From Bacillota bacterium (lineage in GTDB: Bacteria; Bacillota; Limnochordia; DTU087): 63,451 nt of DNA. Below the pieces are notes generated by a model. It saw nothing but the letters and a program-made list of their open reading frames with translations. It did not search any database and had not been told where the DNA came from. Below are positions 45,397-53,904 of this stretch, piece after piece (the first letter of the stretch is position 1; each line of letters opens with the position of its first letter). Location: NCBI GenBank assembly GCA_012798695.1, contig JAAZMR010000012.1, forward strand, positions 1-63,451, given 5' to 3'. The translations under genes and the position numbers were made by a program.

Positions 45397-46954
45397 CGGC
45401 CCCAATCTCAATCTGTTGGGGAGGCGGGAGACGGATATCTATGGAACCTTGACTTTGGGAGCAATCGAAGCACAGCTGGCTAGATTGGCAGAAACACTGG
45501 AGTGTAAGATAGAGTTCTTTCAAAGCAATCATGAGGGAGAACTGGTAGATTGCATTCACTCTTGCCGGGATAGGGTGGATGGGATATTGTTTAATCCCGC
45601 AGCCTACACTCATTATAGTTATGCTCTACGGGATGCTATCACTGCGGTCGAGCTGCCTGTCGTGGAAGTGCATATGTCCAACATTTATCAAAGGGAGTCC
45701 TTTCGTCACATGTCGGTAATTGCTCCCGTCTGCTGTGGGCAGGTGGCAGGGTTTGGTGGCGACAGCTATCTCTTGGGGCTACAGGGTTTGGTAGAGGTTA
45801 TTCGCAGTCAAAAGAAGCGAAAAAAGAAGCAAGGGGGAAGGGGGGAATGGCCCTACTCCGCTGGAATGGGTAGGTGCCAGAAAATGCAGAAACTGACCGA
45901 GTTACGGAAGAGATTGCACGAAAAAGAGCTGGATGTGCTGTTAGTGAGTGGAGGAGATAACCGTCGCTATCTTAGTGGTTTTACGGGTTCCGCTGGGACT
46001 TTGGCGGTTACAGCCGATGCAGCAATCCTGATGACCGATTTTCGATATATCGAACAAGCTACGGGACAGGCCCCGGATTTTCAGGTGCGGCGTTATGATG
46101 ACTTCCTAGAGACTCTACAAGAAGTACTGAATGAATATGACTGCCACCGAGTTGGGTTTGAAAGCGATGTAGTCAGCTATGCACAGCATGCCAAATGGCA
46201 GGAGAACATCAGTGGGGTGGAATGGATCCCTGCTTCCGGGTTAGTTGAGGCTCTGCGGATGGTCAAGACGGAGGCCGAGCTTTCCAAAATGGAAAAAGCG
46301 GCAGCCATTGCCGACACCGCATGGGCGGAGCTATTGCCCAAGATGAAGCCGGGAGTTACGGAGAGGGACTTAGCGCTCGAACTAGAGTTCTTGATGCGGC
46401 GTAAGGGAGCCGATGGTCTTGCATTTGATATTATTCTAGCCGGTGGTCCCAATGGCGCTCTACCACATGCGGTTCCCGGTGATAGGCCCCTGCAGGATGG
46501 TGACTTAGTAGTTATGGATTTTGGTGCTCGCTATGGGGGCTATCGTAGTGACATGACGCGCACGGTCGTGATCGGCAAGGCCTGTCAGCGAACTCGTGCT
46601 TTGTACAATACTGTCTTGGAGGCTCAACTAGCAGCTCTAACTGCGGTCAAACCAGGTAAGACCGGCATAGAAGTAGATCAGGTGGCGCGTGATCTGATTA
46701 CTGAGGCCGGCTATGGGGATCAATTCGGCCATGGACTAGGTCATGGTGTGGGCTTGGCTATCCATGAAGAACCTCGTTTATCTCCGAAGGGGGATACCGT
46801 ACTGCAACCGGGGATGGCAGTGACTGTGGAGCCGGGAATCTATGTACCGGGTTTCGGTGGGGTGAGGATCGAAGATCTGGTGGTAGTGACGGACACGGGC
46901 TGTCGAGTCTTGACTCATAGCACGAAGGAGTTGCTAGAGCTTAATCTGGCATGA
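45377..46954 (+). CDS. Continuous AroQ-PepP frame: type II dehydroquinase fused to Xaa-Pro aminopeptidase
   Basis: One open frame of 525 codons encoding two proteins that are normally separate neighbours. Residues 1-144 are type II 3-dehydroquinate dehydratase (AroQ): IQVINGPNLNLLGRRE, catalytic tyrosine in IYG, NPAAYTHYSYALRDAI, VEVHMSNIYQRESFR. Residues 170-525 are an M24 metallopeptidase (PepP/YqhT): LVSGGDNRRYLSGFTG, MDFGARYGGYRSDMTR, FGHGLGHGVGLAIHEEP, VEPGIYV, GVRIEDLVVV. The linker (145-169) is basic and Gly-rich. AroQ uses ATG 45377. An internal ATG at 45884 with an AGGTG SD could start PepP alone. The junction has a dnaX-like slippery heptamer (see the separate entry). An indel or error in the A6/G5 tracts must be considered. 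Confidence 0.85.
   Translation: MKIQVINGPNLNLLGRRETDIYGTLTLGAIEAQLARLAETLECKIEFFQSNHEGELVDCIHSCRDRVDGILFNPAAYTHYSYALRDAITAVELPVVEVHMSNIYQRESFRHMSVIAPVCCGQVAGFGGDSYLLGLQGLVEVIRSQKKRKKKQGGRGEWPYSAGMGRCQKMQKLTELRKRLHEKELDVLLVSGGDNRRYLSGFTGSAGTLAVTADAAILMTDFRYIEQATGQAPDFQVRRYDDFLETLQEVLNEYDCHRVGFESDVVSYAQHAKWQENISGVEWIPASGLVEALRMVKTEAELSKMEKAAAIADTAWAELLPKMKPGVTERDLALELEFLMRRKGADGLAFDIILAGGPNGALPHAVPGDRPLQDGDLVVMDFGARYGGYRSDMTRTVVIGKACQRTRALYNTVLEAQLAALTAVKPGKTGIEVDQVARDLITEAGYGDQFGHGLGHGVGLAIHEEPRLSPKGDTVLQPGMAVTVEPGIYVPGFGGVRIEDLVVVTDTGCRVLTHSTKELLELNLA
45820..45873 (+). promoter_or_regulatory. Candidate -1 ribosomal frameshift site between aroQ and pepP
   Basis: A AAA AAG at 45820-45826 sits in the 0-frame codons CGA AAA AAG, exactly the X XXY YYZ phase of the E. 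coli dnaX site. Slippage by -1 changes the reading to GAA GCA AGG and ends at TAG 45871-45873. That would release AroQ with a 15-residue tail, while 0-frame reading gives AroQ-PepP. A weak hairpin CCTAC/GTAGG (45852-45874) lies downstream; no close SD-like stimulator was found. Confidence 0.35.
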
Positions 46955-46994
46955 GTACGGAGTAACATCCCGGTGCTAGAAGGAGGAACATGAT

Positions 46995-47552
46995 GTGATT
47001 TCCGTAAACGACCTTAGAACGGGATTGACTTTAGAGCTAGATAATGAGATTTGGAGTGTAGTAGAGTTTCTGCATGTGAAACCGGGCAAAGGAGCCGCCT
47101 TTGTACGCACCAAGTTGAAAAACGTCCGTACTGGGGCTGTATCAGAACGCACCTTCCGAGCTGGGGAGAGAGTTCCCCGGGCACACATTGAAACCAAGCA
47201 GATGCAGTACCTGTACAGTACCCCTGATATGTATCATTTCATGGATACTGATACCTATGAGCAGATAGGCTTGCCAGTCAGTACCCTAGAAGAGGCAGTC
47301 AATTACTTAAAAGAGGGCATGGTGATCGGCATCCAGTTCTACGAAGGGGAAGCTATTGGCATAGACTTGCCGACAGCGGTGGAACTGGAAGTGACGGAGA
47401 CAGAGCCCGGATTTAAGGGTGATACTGCTACCGGCGGCACCAAGCCAGCGACTGTGGAAACTGGGTTGGTCGTACAGGTACCGCTTTTCATTGAACAAGG
47501 TGACATATTGAAGATAGATACACGGACCGGCGAATACTTATCCCGGGCCTAG
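46995..47552 (+). CDS. efp: Elongation factor P
   Basis: A 185-residue tRNA-shaped factor that rescues ribosomes stalled at polyproline. It has a KOW-like N-terminal domain with the modification-loop lysine in [14 protein letters not shown], and two OB domains ([27 protein letters not shown]; the ending [17 protein letters not shown]). GTG start 8 bases after AGGAGG; an ATGATGTGA mini-frame overlaps it. aroQ-pepP-efp is the standard Firmicutes order. Confidence 0.97.
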   Translation: MISVNDLRTGLTLELDNEIWSVVEFLHVKPGKGAAFVRTKLKNVRTGAVSERTFRAGERVPRAHIETKQMQYLYSTPDMYHFMDTDTYEQIGLPVSTLEEAVNYLKEGMVIGIQFYEGEAIGIDLPTAVELEVTETEPGFKGDTATGGTKPATVETGLVVQVPLFIEQGDILKIDTRTGEYLSRA

Positions 47553-47636
47553 TGGTAGACTATACTGGCTGGCAACTGGTGTGTGGCGTGGTGTTGGCCC
47601 TACGCTGGAATCTCAACCACAAAGGGAGTGCTACTG

Positions 47637-48047
47637 GTGAAGACTGTACAGGAAAAGATTGCTTATCTGCGGGGTTTGCTGGAGGGCGGGAATCTCTACG
47701 GGAAGGATCCGAACAGTAAAGTCATTTGGGAGCATTTGCTGGGCATCCTTGACGATGTAGCAGTATCCATCAATGTTTTGGGTGCTAATCAGGATGAATT
47801 GACTGAGTATGTGGAGGCTATTGATAGTGACTTGATGGATCTAGAGGATGAGGTTTGGGGCGGTGGGGAGGATGACCGGGTGGAAATGGAGTGCCCGGAA
47901 TGTGGGGAACCGATAAGTTTCGAAGAAGGTTTTCTCTATGATGACGATGTGCTGGTCACCTGTCCGGAGTGTGGTTATGTAGTACACAGAGGAGATAACT
48001 TTCTAGATATCGACGAACTAGCAGAGCCTGATGATGGGCAGGAGTGA
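47637..48047 (+). CDS. CD1247-type N-terminal-domain zinc-ribbon protein
   Basis: A 136-residue acidic protein. A helical N-terminal domain (VQEKIAYLRGLLEG, KVIWEHLLGILDDVA, LTEYVEAIDSDLMDLEDEVWG) is of the CD1247 type seen in Clostridia. It is followed by a zinc ribbon with two CPECG knuckles (ECPECGEPI, TCPECGYVV). Located between efp and spoIIIAA in many clostridial genomes; the function is unknown. GTG 47637 is chosen, nine bases after AAAGGGA. Confidence 0.82.
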   Translation: MKTVQEKIAYLRGLLEGGNLYGKDPNSKVIWEHLLGILDDVAVSINVLGANQDELTEYVEAIDSDLMDLEDEVWGGGEDDRVEMECPECGEPISFEEGFLYDDDVLVTCPECGYVVHRGDNFLDIDELAEPDDGQE

Positions 48048-48133
48048 GCAACTCCAAGGCAAGAAGTCCATTTCGGGAGAGCGTCTCATCCCCCACGCAG
48101 GAGTGGACTGACATGTGAATAGAGCAAGTGGCG

Positions 48134-48176
48134 AGGACTGCTTTTCTGCCAAAAGATGCAGAAAAGCAGTCCTTTT
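48134..48176 (+). terminator. Strong hairpin/terminator upstream of the spoIIIA operon
   Basis: AGGACTGCTTTTCTGC (48134-48149) pairs perfectly over 16 bp with its complement (48158-48173), leading into a short TTTT. It isolates the sporulation operon from efp and the zinc-ribbon gene, 60 bases before spoIIIAA. A SigE-like -10 (CATATGAAT, 48210-48218) lies between, with no clear -35. Confidence 0.75.
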
Positions 48177-48235
48177 GTTGTTTGCTTATTCTACTTTCGG
48201 CTGACGGGTCATATGAATGGACAAGGGGGAGTTTG

Positions 48236-49168
48236 GTGGGTTATGACCACGTGTTAAACTACATAGCCGGATCTTTGCGGGACATATTAGGAAGAATACC
48301 TGACGAGATTAAGCAAGCTGTGCTTGAGATCCGCATCCGCCAAGCACGCCCGCTGGTGTTGGTCACTAATTCAGGCATGGTTTTTGTTTCTGCTGCCGGG
48401 CAACCAACTAATGAACCTCAGCGCGGATATCGGGTAACTACCGAAGAGTGTCGCATGACCTTACAGGTGATGACCCGTGCTTCAGTATATATGGTGGAAG
48501 ACAAGCTGTTACAGGGTTTTCTTACTTTGCCTGGCGGGCATCGGGTCGGGGTTTCCGGTACAGGCTATGTAGAACAGGGTACCCTGCAGGCCCTTCGGGA
48601 TGTTGGCCAGTTCAATATCAGAATAGCCAGAGAGATGCCGGGGGTAGCTGCACCCATATTGCCCACTTTGCTGGATTGTGATGGATGGTTTCAATCTACG
48701 CTGATCATATCCCCACCCGGGTGCGGCAAAACGACTTTGATCAGGGATATTGCCCGGCAGCTGTCCTGGGGGAAGCCCGGGTATTGGCCTCGACATATGG
48801 TGGCGATTGTAGACGAAAGAAGCGAAATCGCCGCCGTATGGCAGGGTGAGCCGCAGACCGATAGTGGGCCCTGTACTGATGTGTTGGACGGTTATCCAAA
48901 GACTGCAGGGATCATGGTGGCTATGCGGGCCCTCGCCCCGCATGTACTCGTGACCGATGAGTTGGGCACTGAGGTCGATGCACGGGCGGTAGTAGAAGCA
49001 GGAGCAGCGGGTATTGCCGTCCTGGCCAGTATCCACGGAGACTCGTGGGAAAATGTGCAGAAACGGACAGGGGGACAGATCTTGGCTGCCAGCGGCCTAT
49101 TCCGGTATCTCGTAATACTCAGCCGCCGGCGAGGCCCTGGTACGCTCGAGAAGGTTCAGCGGCTCTAG
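48236..49168 (+). CDS. spoIIIAA: Stage III sporulation protein AA (SpoIIIAA), ATPase
   Basis: A 310-residue secretion-type ATPase powering the mother cell-forespore channel (feeding tube). Walker A is SPPGCGKTT (159-167), and Walker B/arginine region VAIVDERSEIAAVW and VLVTDELGTEVDARAV are visible. GTG 48236 follows AAGGGGGA; the extra 36 residues of the longer frame from 48128 lie across the terminator hairpin and are not credible. First of eight contiguous spoIIIA genes; SigE-dependent in B. subtilis. Confidence 0.95.
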   Translation: MGYDHVLNYIAGSLRDILGRIPDEIKQAVLEIRIRQARPLVLVTNSGMVFVSAAGQPTNEPQRGYRVTTEECRMTLQVMTRASVYMVEDKLLQGFLTLPGGHRVGVSGTGYVEQGTLQALRDVGQFNIRIAREMPGVAAPILPTLLDCDGWFQSTLIISPPGCGKTTLIRDIARQLSWGKPGYWPRHMVAIVDERSEIAAVWQGEPQTDSGPCTDVLDGYPKTAGIMVAMRALAPHVLVTDELGTEVDARAVVEAGAAGIAVLASIHGDSWENVQKRTGGQILAASGLFRYLVILSRRRGPGTLEKVQRL

Positions 49169-49223
49169 TTGAATATGGCATAAATGGCAGGCCAAGCCAA
49201 TATGATCACAACTAAAAGATGGG

Positions 49224-49754
49224 GTGAAAGAGCTGAGCTTTTTCCGTTTATTGCTGTGCCTAATGATTGTCTGTGGTTGTGGCTTTTCGGGATGGATTCT
49301 CGGGTGGTCGATCAAGGAACGGCCTCGCCAGTTGGGCAGCCTGCAGGCAGCCCTCAGCCGGTTGGAGACCGAAGTCGGCTGCAGTATGACCTACCTTCCG
49401 GAAGCTTTACTGGAATTGACCAGATTGACTCCATCTCCAGTGGACCGTCTCTTCAGAGATGCTGCTCAGTTGCTGCTGCAAGGTGAAATCTCGGCTGAAC
49501 AGGCCTGGGGCCAGGCCATAGTGGGGGCGCGGGATTATATGGTGCTTACCGAAGATGATGAACGGATTTTGCTGGATCTTGGGGGCAGCCTGGGAATATC
49601 TCATCGTGAAGATCAGACCCGTCACCTCAACCTCGCCGGGGAGCGGTTGAGGCAACAGGAGGAAGCGGCTCGAGTGACACAAGCACAGTCAGCTCGTTTA
49701 TATAATGCTTTGGGTTGGGCGGCTGGAGCGGCTTTAGTGCTGATGCTAGCTTGA
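49224..49754 (+). CDS. spoIIIAB: Stage III sporulation protein AB
   Basis: A 176-residue protein with an N-terminal hydrophobic helix (FRLLLCLMIVCGCGFSGWILG) and a C-terminal one (LYNALGWAAGAALVLMLA). It resembles the GspF-like inner-membrane component of the SpoIIIA-SpoIIQ secretion-like complex. Segment QLGSLQAALSRLETEV is typical of the family. GTG start preceded by GGGG. Confidence 0.92.
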   Translation: MKELSFFRLLLCLMIVCGCGFSGWILGWSIKERPRQLGSLQAALSRLETEVGCSMTYLPEALLELTRLTPSPVDRLFRDAAQLLLQGEISAEQAWGQAIVGARDYMVLTEDDERILLDLGGSLGISHREDQTRHLNLAGERLRQQEEAARVTQAQSARLYNALGWAAGAALVLMLA

Positions 49755-49834
49755 TTCTAGGAGGTTACTGATTCTCGCGGGGACAAGGCTTTCTCGGCAC
49801 AAGCTTTACTGGACTATTGGGAGGGAATAGAGTG

Positions 49835-50032
49835 ATGGACCTAAGCCTCATCTACCGCATAGCCGGTGTCGGGATCTTGATCGCGATCCTCAATATTTTC
49901 TTGCAACAGGCGGAACGCAAAGATCAGGCCCAAATGCTGAGCCTAGCCGGTGTCATCATAGTTCTACTCTGGCTGGTCCAGTTAATTGCGCAATTATTTG
50001 AACAGGTGGAAAGCGTATTTCGCTGGTACTAA
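49835..50032 (+). CDS. spoIIIAC: Stage III sporulation protein AC
   Basis: A 65-residue small membrane protein with two helices (IAGVGILIAILNIFL and LAGVIIVLLWLVQLIAQLF), the normal size for SpoIIIAC. The start is ATG 49835 (or GTG 49832), following GGGAGGG at 49819-49825. Part of the spoIIIA operon. Confidence 0.92.
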   Translation: MDLSLIYRIAGVGILIAILNIFLQQAERKDQAQMLSLAGVIIVLLWLVQLIAQLFEQVESVFRWY

Positions 50033-50045
50033 CGGAGGGAGCATA

Positions 50046-50435
50046 GTGTCTGAAATCATACCTGTAGTGCTGACCGCACTCATAGTAGCTTTCATTCAAG
50101 TGAATCTCAGATCGCAATACCCGGAATATGCGACCATTGTGGCCATATTGTTTACGGCAATTATCCTCTTGCGAGTTTTGGGTCCCATGCGGGATATGAT
50201 TCATGTGTTTTACGAAATGGGGCAGGCGGCGGGGGTCTCGGGACGTTATTTTGATGTACTGCTGCGCACCATGGCAGTAGCCTATATTACCGCCTTTGGA
50301 TCTCAGATCTGTAAAGATGCCGGAGAGAAGAGCTTGGCGATCACCGTGGAGTTTTCGGGCAAGCTGGTGGTGATGATTATCGCTCTACCGATCATTCTTG
50401 GAGTTGTCGAGGCATTAGTCAATCTGCTGCCTTAG
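50046..50435 (+). CDS. spoIIIAD: Stage III sporulation protein AD
   Basis: A 129-residue membrane protein with four hydrophobic segments, including the family pattern YITAFGSQICKDAGEKSLA. GTG 50046 is preferred, 4 bases after GGAGGGAGC; the longer frame overlaps spoIIIAC and is unlikely. Confidence 0.93.
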   Translation: MSEIIPVVLTALIVAFIQVNLRSQYPEYATIVAILFTAIILLRVLGPMRDMIHVFYEMGQAAGVSGRYFDVLLRTMAVAYITAFGSQICKDAGEKSLAITVEFSGKLVVMIIALPIILGVVEALVNLLP

Positions 50436-50439
50436 GGGG

Positions 50440-51615
50440 ATGCAGGTTATGCAAAAACAGGCATGGATGAGCGCTTTGCTCATTATCATTATTTGTTCGA
50501 CAAACATCGTGCAGGCCTCCTCTTTGCTGTCCCCCATAGAGAAGGTAGTGGAAACGCAATTAGGGGAGCTAGATATAGCAGACATAGAAAGGACGCTGGC
50601 CAATTTGGATGCCGATATACAGGCACAGCTGCCTTCATTGGAACTGAGCCAGATGATCTTTCGAGGCAAAGGGGTAGAATGGGGCAAACTGTTCCCAGAC
50701 CTAATTCGCTACTTGTTTCGAGAAGTGGTGGCCAACTCCCGGCTGTTGGGTGAGTTGGTTATGCTAGCCATAGTGGCTGCCCTTCTGCAGAATTTGCAGA
50801 CAGCTTTCTTGAGTTCCGATACCATCGATGTGTCTGTGGCTTGCTGCCTCCTAATATTGCTCTATGTAGCTCTCCATAGCTTTCAGTTGGCTATAGCAGC
50901 AGGGATAGGGGCAATAGATTCTATGACTTCTTTGATGTACGCCTTGCTGCCTTTGCTCTCTACTACCTTAGCGGCGGTTGGAGGCTTGACTTCAGCGGCA
51001 CTGATGCATCCAATGCTCATGGCGGCCGTTGGTATGATGGGTATGTTGGTACAGAAAGTAGTATTCCCCCTGCTGCAGATCGCCATTGTGCTGGGCATTG
51101 TCGGTAACCTATTTCACGGGTTTCCTGTCAAGCGCTTGGCTGCTCTGCTCGAGCGGTCTGGAAGTTTGCTCTTAGGGACTGCCTTTGTGGCCTTTGCCGC
51201 TATGATCATTGCCCGAGGCATGTTGGCTCCGGTGGTTGATGGTGTCACAATTCGGGCAGCCAAGTATCTCGGTGGTAAAATCATGCCTGTCTTGGGTAAT
51301 ACCTTTGCCCAGGCATTGGATGTGGCGGTGGGAGGCTCGCTCTTGATCAAGAACGGTTTAGGGGTATTTGGCCTTAGCGTTATTTTGGTAATCGTGGCCT
51401 TTCCTTTAGTGAAGATCGTCGCTTTGCTGTTTATATACCGGCTGGTGACCGCACTGATTGAGCCGATCAGCGATACACGTTTGGTTTCCGCCATGGCCAG
51501 CTGTGGTAACATACTCGCTATTGTGTTTGTGGCTGTAATGACCGTTACTCTCGCGTTCTTACTGACTATTACGGTGATGGTGGGAATGGGAAACCTGACG
51601 GCTGTCCTCCGGTAG
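50440..51615 (+). CDS. spoIIIAE: Stage III sporulation protein AE
   Basis: A 391-residue multi-spanning membrane protein with a signal-like N terminus (AWMSALLIIIICSTNIVQAS) and at least six further helices, including AAIGGLTS-like and GRMLAPVVDG-type segments (MIIARGMLAPVVDGVTIRA). SpoIIIAE is the polytopic channel-like component of the feeding tube. It starts 4 bases after spoIIIAD. Confidence 0.94.
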   Translation: MQVMQKQAWMSALLIIIICSTNIVQASSLLSPIEKVVETQLGELDIADIERTLANLDADIQAQLPSLELSQMIFRGKGVEWGKLFPDLIRYLFREVVANSRLLGELVMLAIVAALLQNLQTAFLSSDTIDVSVACCLLILLYVALHSFQLAIAAGIGAIDSMTSLMYALLPLLSTTLAAVGGLTSAALMHPMLMAAVGMMGMLVQKVVFPLLQIAIVLGIVGNLFHGFPVKRLAALLERSGSLLLGTAFVAFAAMIIARGMLAPVVDGVTIRAAKYLGGKIMPVLGNTFAQALDVAVGGSLLIKNGLGVFGLSVILVIVAFPLVKIVALLFIYRLVTALIEPISDTRLVSAMASCGNILAIVFVAVMTVTLAFLLTITVMVGMGNLTAVLR

Positions 51616-52296
51616 GTGATGTTTTTGGTGCAGTGGTTCAAGGAGTTAATGGTGTTTCTTTTGTTCAGTGGTCTCTTGCTGATGTTGGTTCCCGAGACAG
51701 AGCTCAAGCAGTTTCTCCGTCTAGTGGTGGGACTGCTCTTGATTGCTCTCATGGTACAGCCTTTGACAGGTACAGGTGTTTTGAGCACCTCGAATCGACT
51801 CACAGCAAGACTAAGAGAAACATGGCATAGTTTCGACAAAGCCAGGCCCGAGACGTTGGGAATGGACCACCTGCAGAGCCAGGCGGATCGTCTATTAGAG
51901 AAGGGGAGCAGCATCATGCGCGAACAGATGGAGAATCAGACAAACAGGCAGTTGGGAGCACTTCTTAGTCTGTTTTCTGGTATAGATGAAGCGCAGGTTG
52001 TTACACAAAGTAATGCTCAGGGCGGGGTGGAAAGGGTGGTTGTACAGCTGCTTCTACATGGGGATGGAGGTATGGCAGAAGAGTCAGGGCTGCTGTACGT
52101 CTCCGAAGCTGATGGAGACGGCTCACTAGTATCATTGGTACAACCGGTGCTAGTTGCGGGGCACGAGCGTTTAGGCCCAGAAGGGGGCGGCGATCCGTCT
52201 CTAGAGCCGCTAGTTAGACGGGTGCGGACGTGGGTGGCAGATTTCTATGGCATAGATGCAGAGTCTGTGATTGTGACCACCTTGACAGGGAGTTGA
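51616..52296 (+). CDS. spoIIIAF: Stage III sporulation protein AF
   Basis: A 226-residue protein with two N-terminal membrane helices (about 9-24, 34-51) and an extracytoplasmic ring-building-like domain (TRLRETWHSFDK; VERVVVQLLLHGDG). It is abutted to spoIIIAE and overlaps no other gene. The start is GTG followed directly by ATG. Confidence 0.92.
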   Translation: MMFLVQWFKELMVFLLFSGLLLMLVPETELKQFLRLVVGLLLIALMVQPLTGTGVLSTSNRLTARLRETWHSFDKARPETLGMDHLQSQADRLLEKGSSIMREQMENQTNRQLGALLSLFSGIDEAQVVTQSNAQGGVERVVVQLLLHGDGGMAEESGLLYVSEADGDGSLVSLVQPVLVAGHERLGPEGGGDPSLEPLVRRVRTWVADFYGIDAESVIVTTLTGS

Positions 52297-52302
52297 TGTT
52301 CG

Positions 52303-52950
52303 GTGCAGTGGCGAGATCTATGGGAGAAATGGTGGCCCAGTAGAAAAGCAGAGAGAGCAGGAGTACCGCTTACCGACCAACAGCGCAAGCTAACCAATTG
52401 TTTGCTGATCTTGGTGGTGGCAGCGGTTATGGCATTACAGTTTACCAGCACTAGAACGTCGACCCCGGCAGTCTTGCCACAAGGCGCAATACCAGTGTCT
52501 AACCAGGACATCCAGCCAGCAGCAGGCCCTACTGCGTCCCTACGGCTTGGGTTTGAGGCAGAGCTAGAGAGAAAGCTGGCCGCTATCCTAACTCAGATCG
52601 AAGGGGTTGGCAATGTCCAGGTAATGGTGTCTCTTAGCACAGGGACTCGTCTGGACCTAGCCCAAGATGTCAATGGAGATAAGACTATTACAGAGGAAAC
52701 CGATAAGCAGGGGGGTAAACGCCGCATTGTCTCTGAGCGGCGCAATGAGAAGGTGGTGATCGTGCGAGAAGGCCAGGGAGCTCAGGATCGTCCCATTACC
52801 TTGGTAGAGCACCGACCGGTAATCGCTGGCGTGTTGGTAGTAGCCGATGGAGCCATCGAGCCCGGCATTAAGCTGCGGATTGGCCGAGCAGTAGAGACTG
52901 CCATCGATATACCCGCCCACCGGATATCTGTAGTAGCAAGGAAAAGGTAA
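52303..52950 (+). CDS. spoIIIAG: Stage III sporulation protein AG
   Basis: A 215-residue membrane-anchored ring-forming protein. One helix near residues 27-45 (TNCLLILVVAAVMALQF) is followed by the ring-building domain (LERKLAAILTQIEGVGNVQV, VMVSLSTG, PVIAGVLVVADGAIEPG, KLRIGRAVETAIDIPAHRI). In B. subtilis SpoIIIAG forms a 30-subunit ring in the intermembrane space. It uses GTG and lies 17 bases before spoIIIAH. Confidence 0.95.
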   Translation: MQWRDLWEKWWPSRKAERAGVPLTDQQRKLTNCLLILVVAAVMALQFTSTRTSTPAVLPQGAIPVSNQDIQPAAGPTASLRLGFEAELERKLAAILTQIEGVGNVQVMVSLSTGTRLDLAQDVNGDKTITEETDKQGGKRRIVSERRNEKVVIVREGQGAQDRPITLVEHRPVIAGVLVVADGAIEPGIKLRIGRAVETAIDIPAHRISVVARKR

Positions 52951-52967
52951 CGAATGGGGGTAAAGCC

Positions 52968-53717
52968 ATGTTCTATGTAATTACACGTAAGACATTGGGT
53001 AAAGGTTTTCTTGTCATGTTACTGTTAGCCCTGGTGTTGTGGTTAGCCTGGAACACTTTTGGCAAAGACTCGGCACTCAATAATGGAGGAGGTGCAGTCC
53101 TTTGGCCTAGGCTGGTACCTAGCCAAAAGACAGCCCCACTCCAAGAAGAGCAGGATCCAAGTCCTCTTGGAGTTGCGTCCGAACAGGTGGGACCCATCTC
53201 GGGGCCCGACACATATTCGGTGGCATCAGAGGTGGATGTTGTACCGACTACCATCTCCGTCGGGAACCTAATCGATGAATACCTGCCGGCCAGCCCCATC
53301 TATAGTGAGGATCTTACTTTCGCAATCGCTGCTGCGGGACCATTGGCTGTGGTAGAACCACTAAACAGGCGGGATACATTTGCTGAATTTCGTTGGGAAA
53401 GAGATCGCAGCCGTTCCCGTCAGCTGGAAGTACTACAGGAAATCGTCACAGATGGCATCAGCTCTGAACAGCAAAAGGAAACCGCCCAAGGCAGGTTGGT
53501 AGCCATCATGGCGGGATGTGAGATCGAGATGGAACTGGAAGGGTTACTGATGGCTCAGGGTCTGCCGGATGCAGTGGTCGTTCTCAGTGAGACAGGTGCT
53601 ACTGTCATGGTAGATACTGTATTGACGGAAGAAGAGGCTGCCCGCATCGGTGACACGATCAGTGGGATGACTGGCATGTCTCTGGAGAAAATCCGCATTA
53701 TTGACCAGCGCAGCTAG
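52968..53717 (+). CDS. spoIIIAH: Stage III sporulation protein AH
   Basis: A 249-residue protein with an N-terminal helix (FLVMLLLALVLWLAWNTF), a low-complexity linker and a YscJ-like ring domain (FAEFRWERDRSRSRQLEVLQ, CEIEMELEGLLMAQGLPDAV, VDTVLTEEEAARI). It interacts with SpoIIQ across the septum. Last gene of the operon; no obvious T-run terminator follows, and the next gene (accB) begins 187 bases later. Confidence 0.93.
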   Translation: MFYVITRKTLGKGFLVMLLLALVLWLAWNTFGKDSALNNGGGAVLWPRLVPSQKTAPLQEEQDPSPLGVASEQVGPISGPDTYSVASEVDVVPTTISVGNLIDEYLPASPIYSEDLTFAIAAAGPLAVVEPLNRRDTFAEFRWERDRSRSRQLEVLQEIVTDGISSEQQKETAQGRLVAIMAGCEIEMELEGLLMAQGLPDAVVVLSETGATVMVDTVLTEEEAARIGDTISGMTGMSLEKIRIIDQRS

Positions 53718-53904
53718 GCGAGGGGTCCGGCTTTTTCCAGCTGAAAGCAGGAATGGGGGTAAAAACCTAGAAATGAGATGTGAATAGCAAATAAAGCCTT
53801 TACTGGGGCCCTCTGGACTATAGGCAGGGAAGGTATTAGCTGGTAGTTGGTGGGAAAGCTATATACGAATGCGCCTTTAGTCCGGCTGGGAGAAGGATGG
53901 TTGG

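Noticed and set aside
53718-53904. Promoter in the spoIIIAH-accB gap
   Set aside because: TATATA-like boxes are present but no acceptable -35 partner was found; left uncalled.
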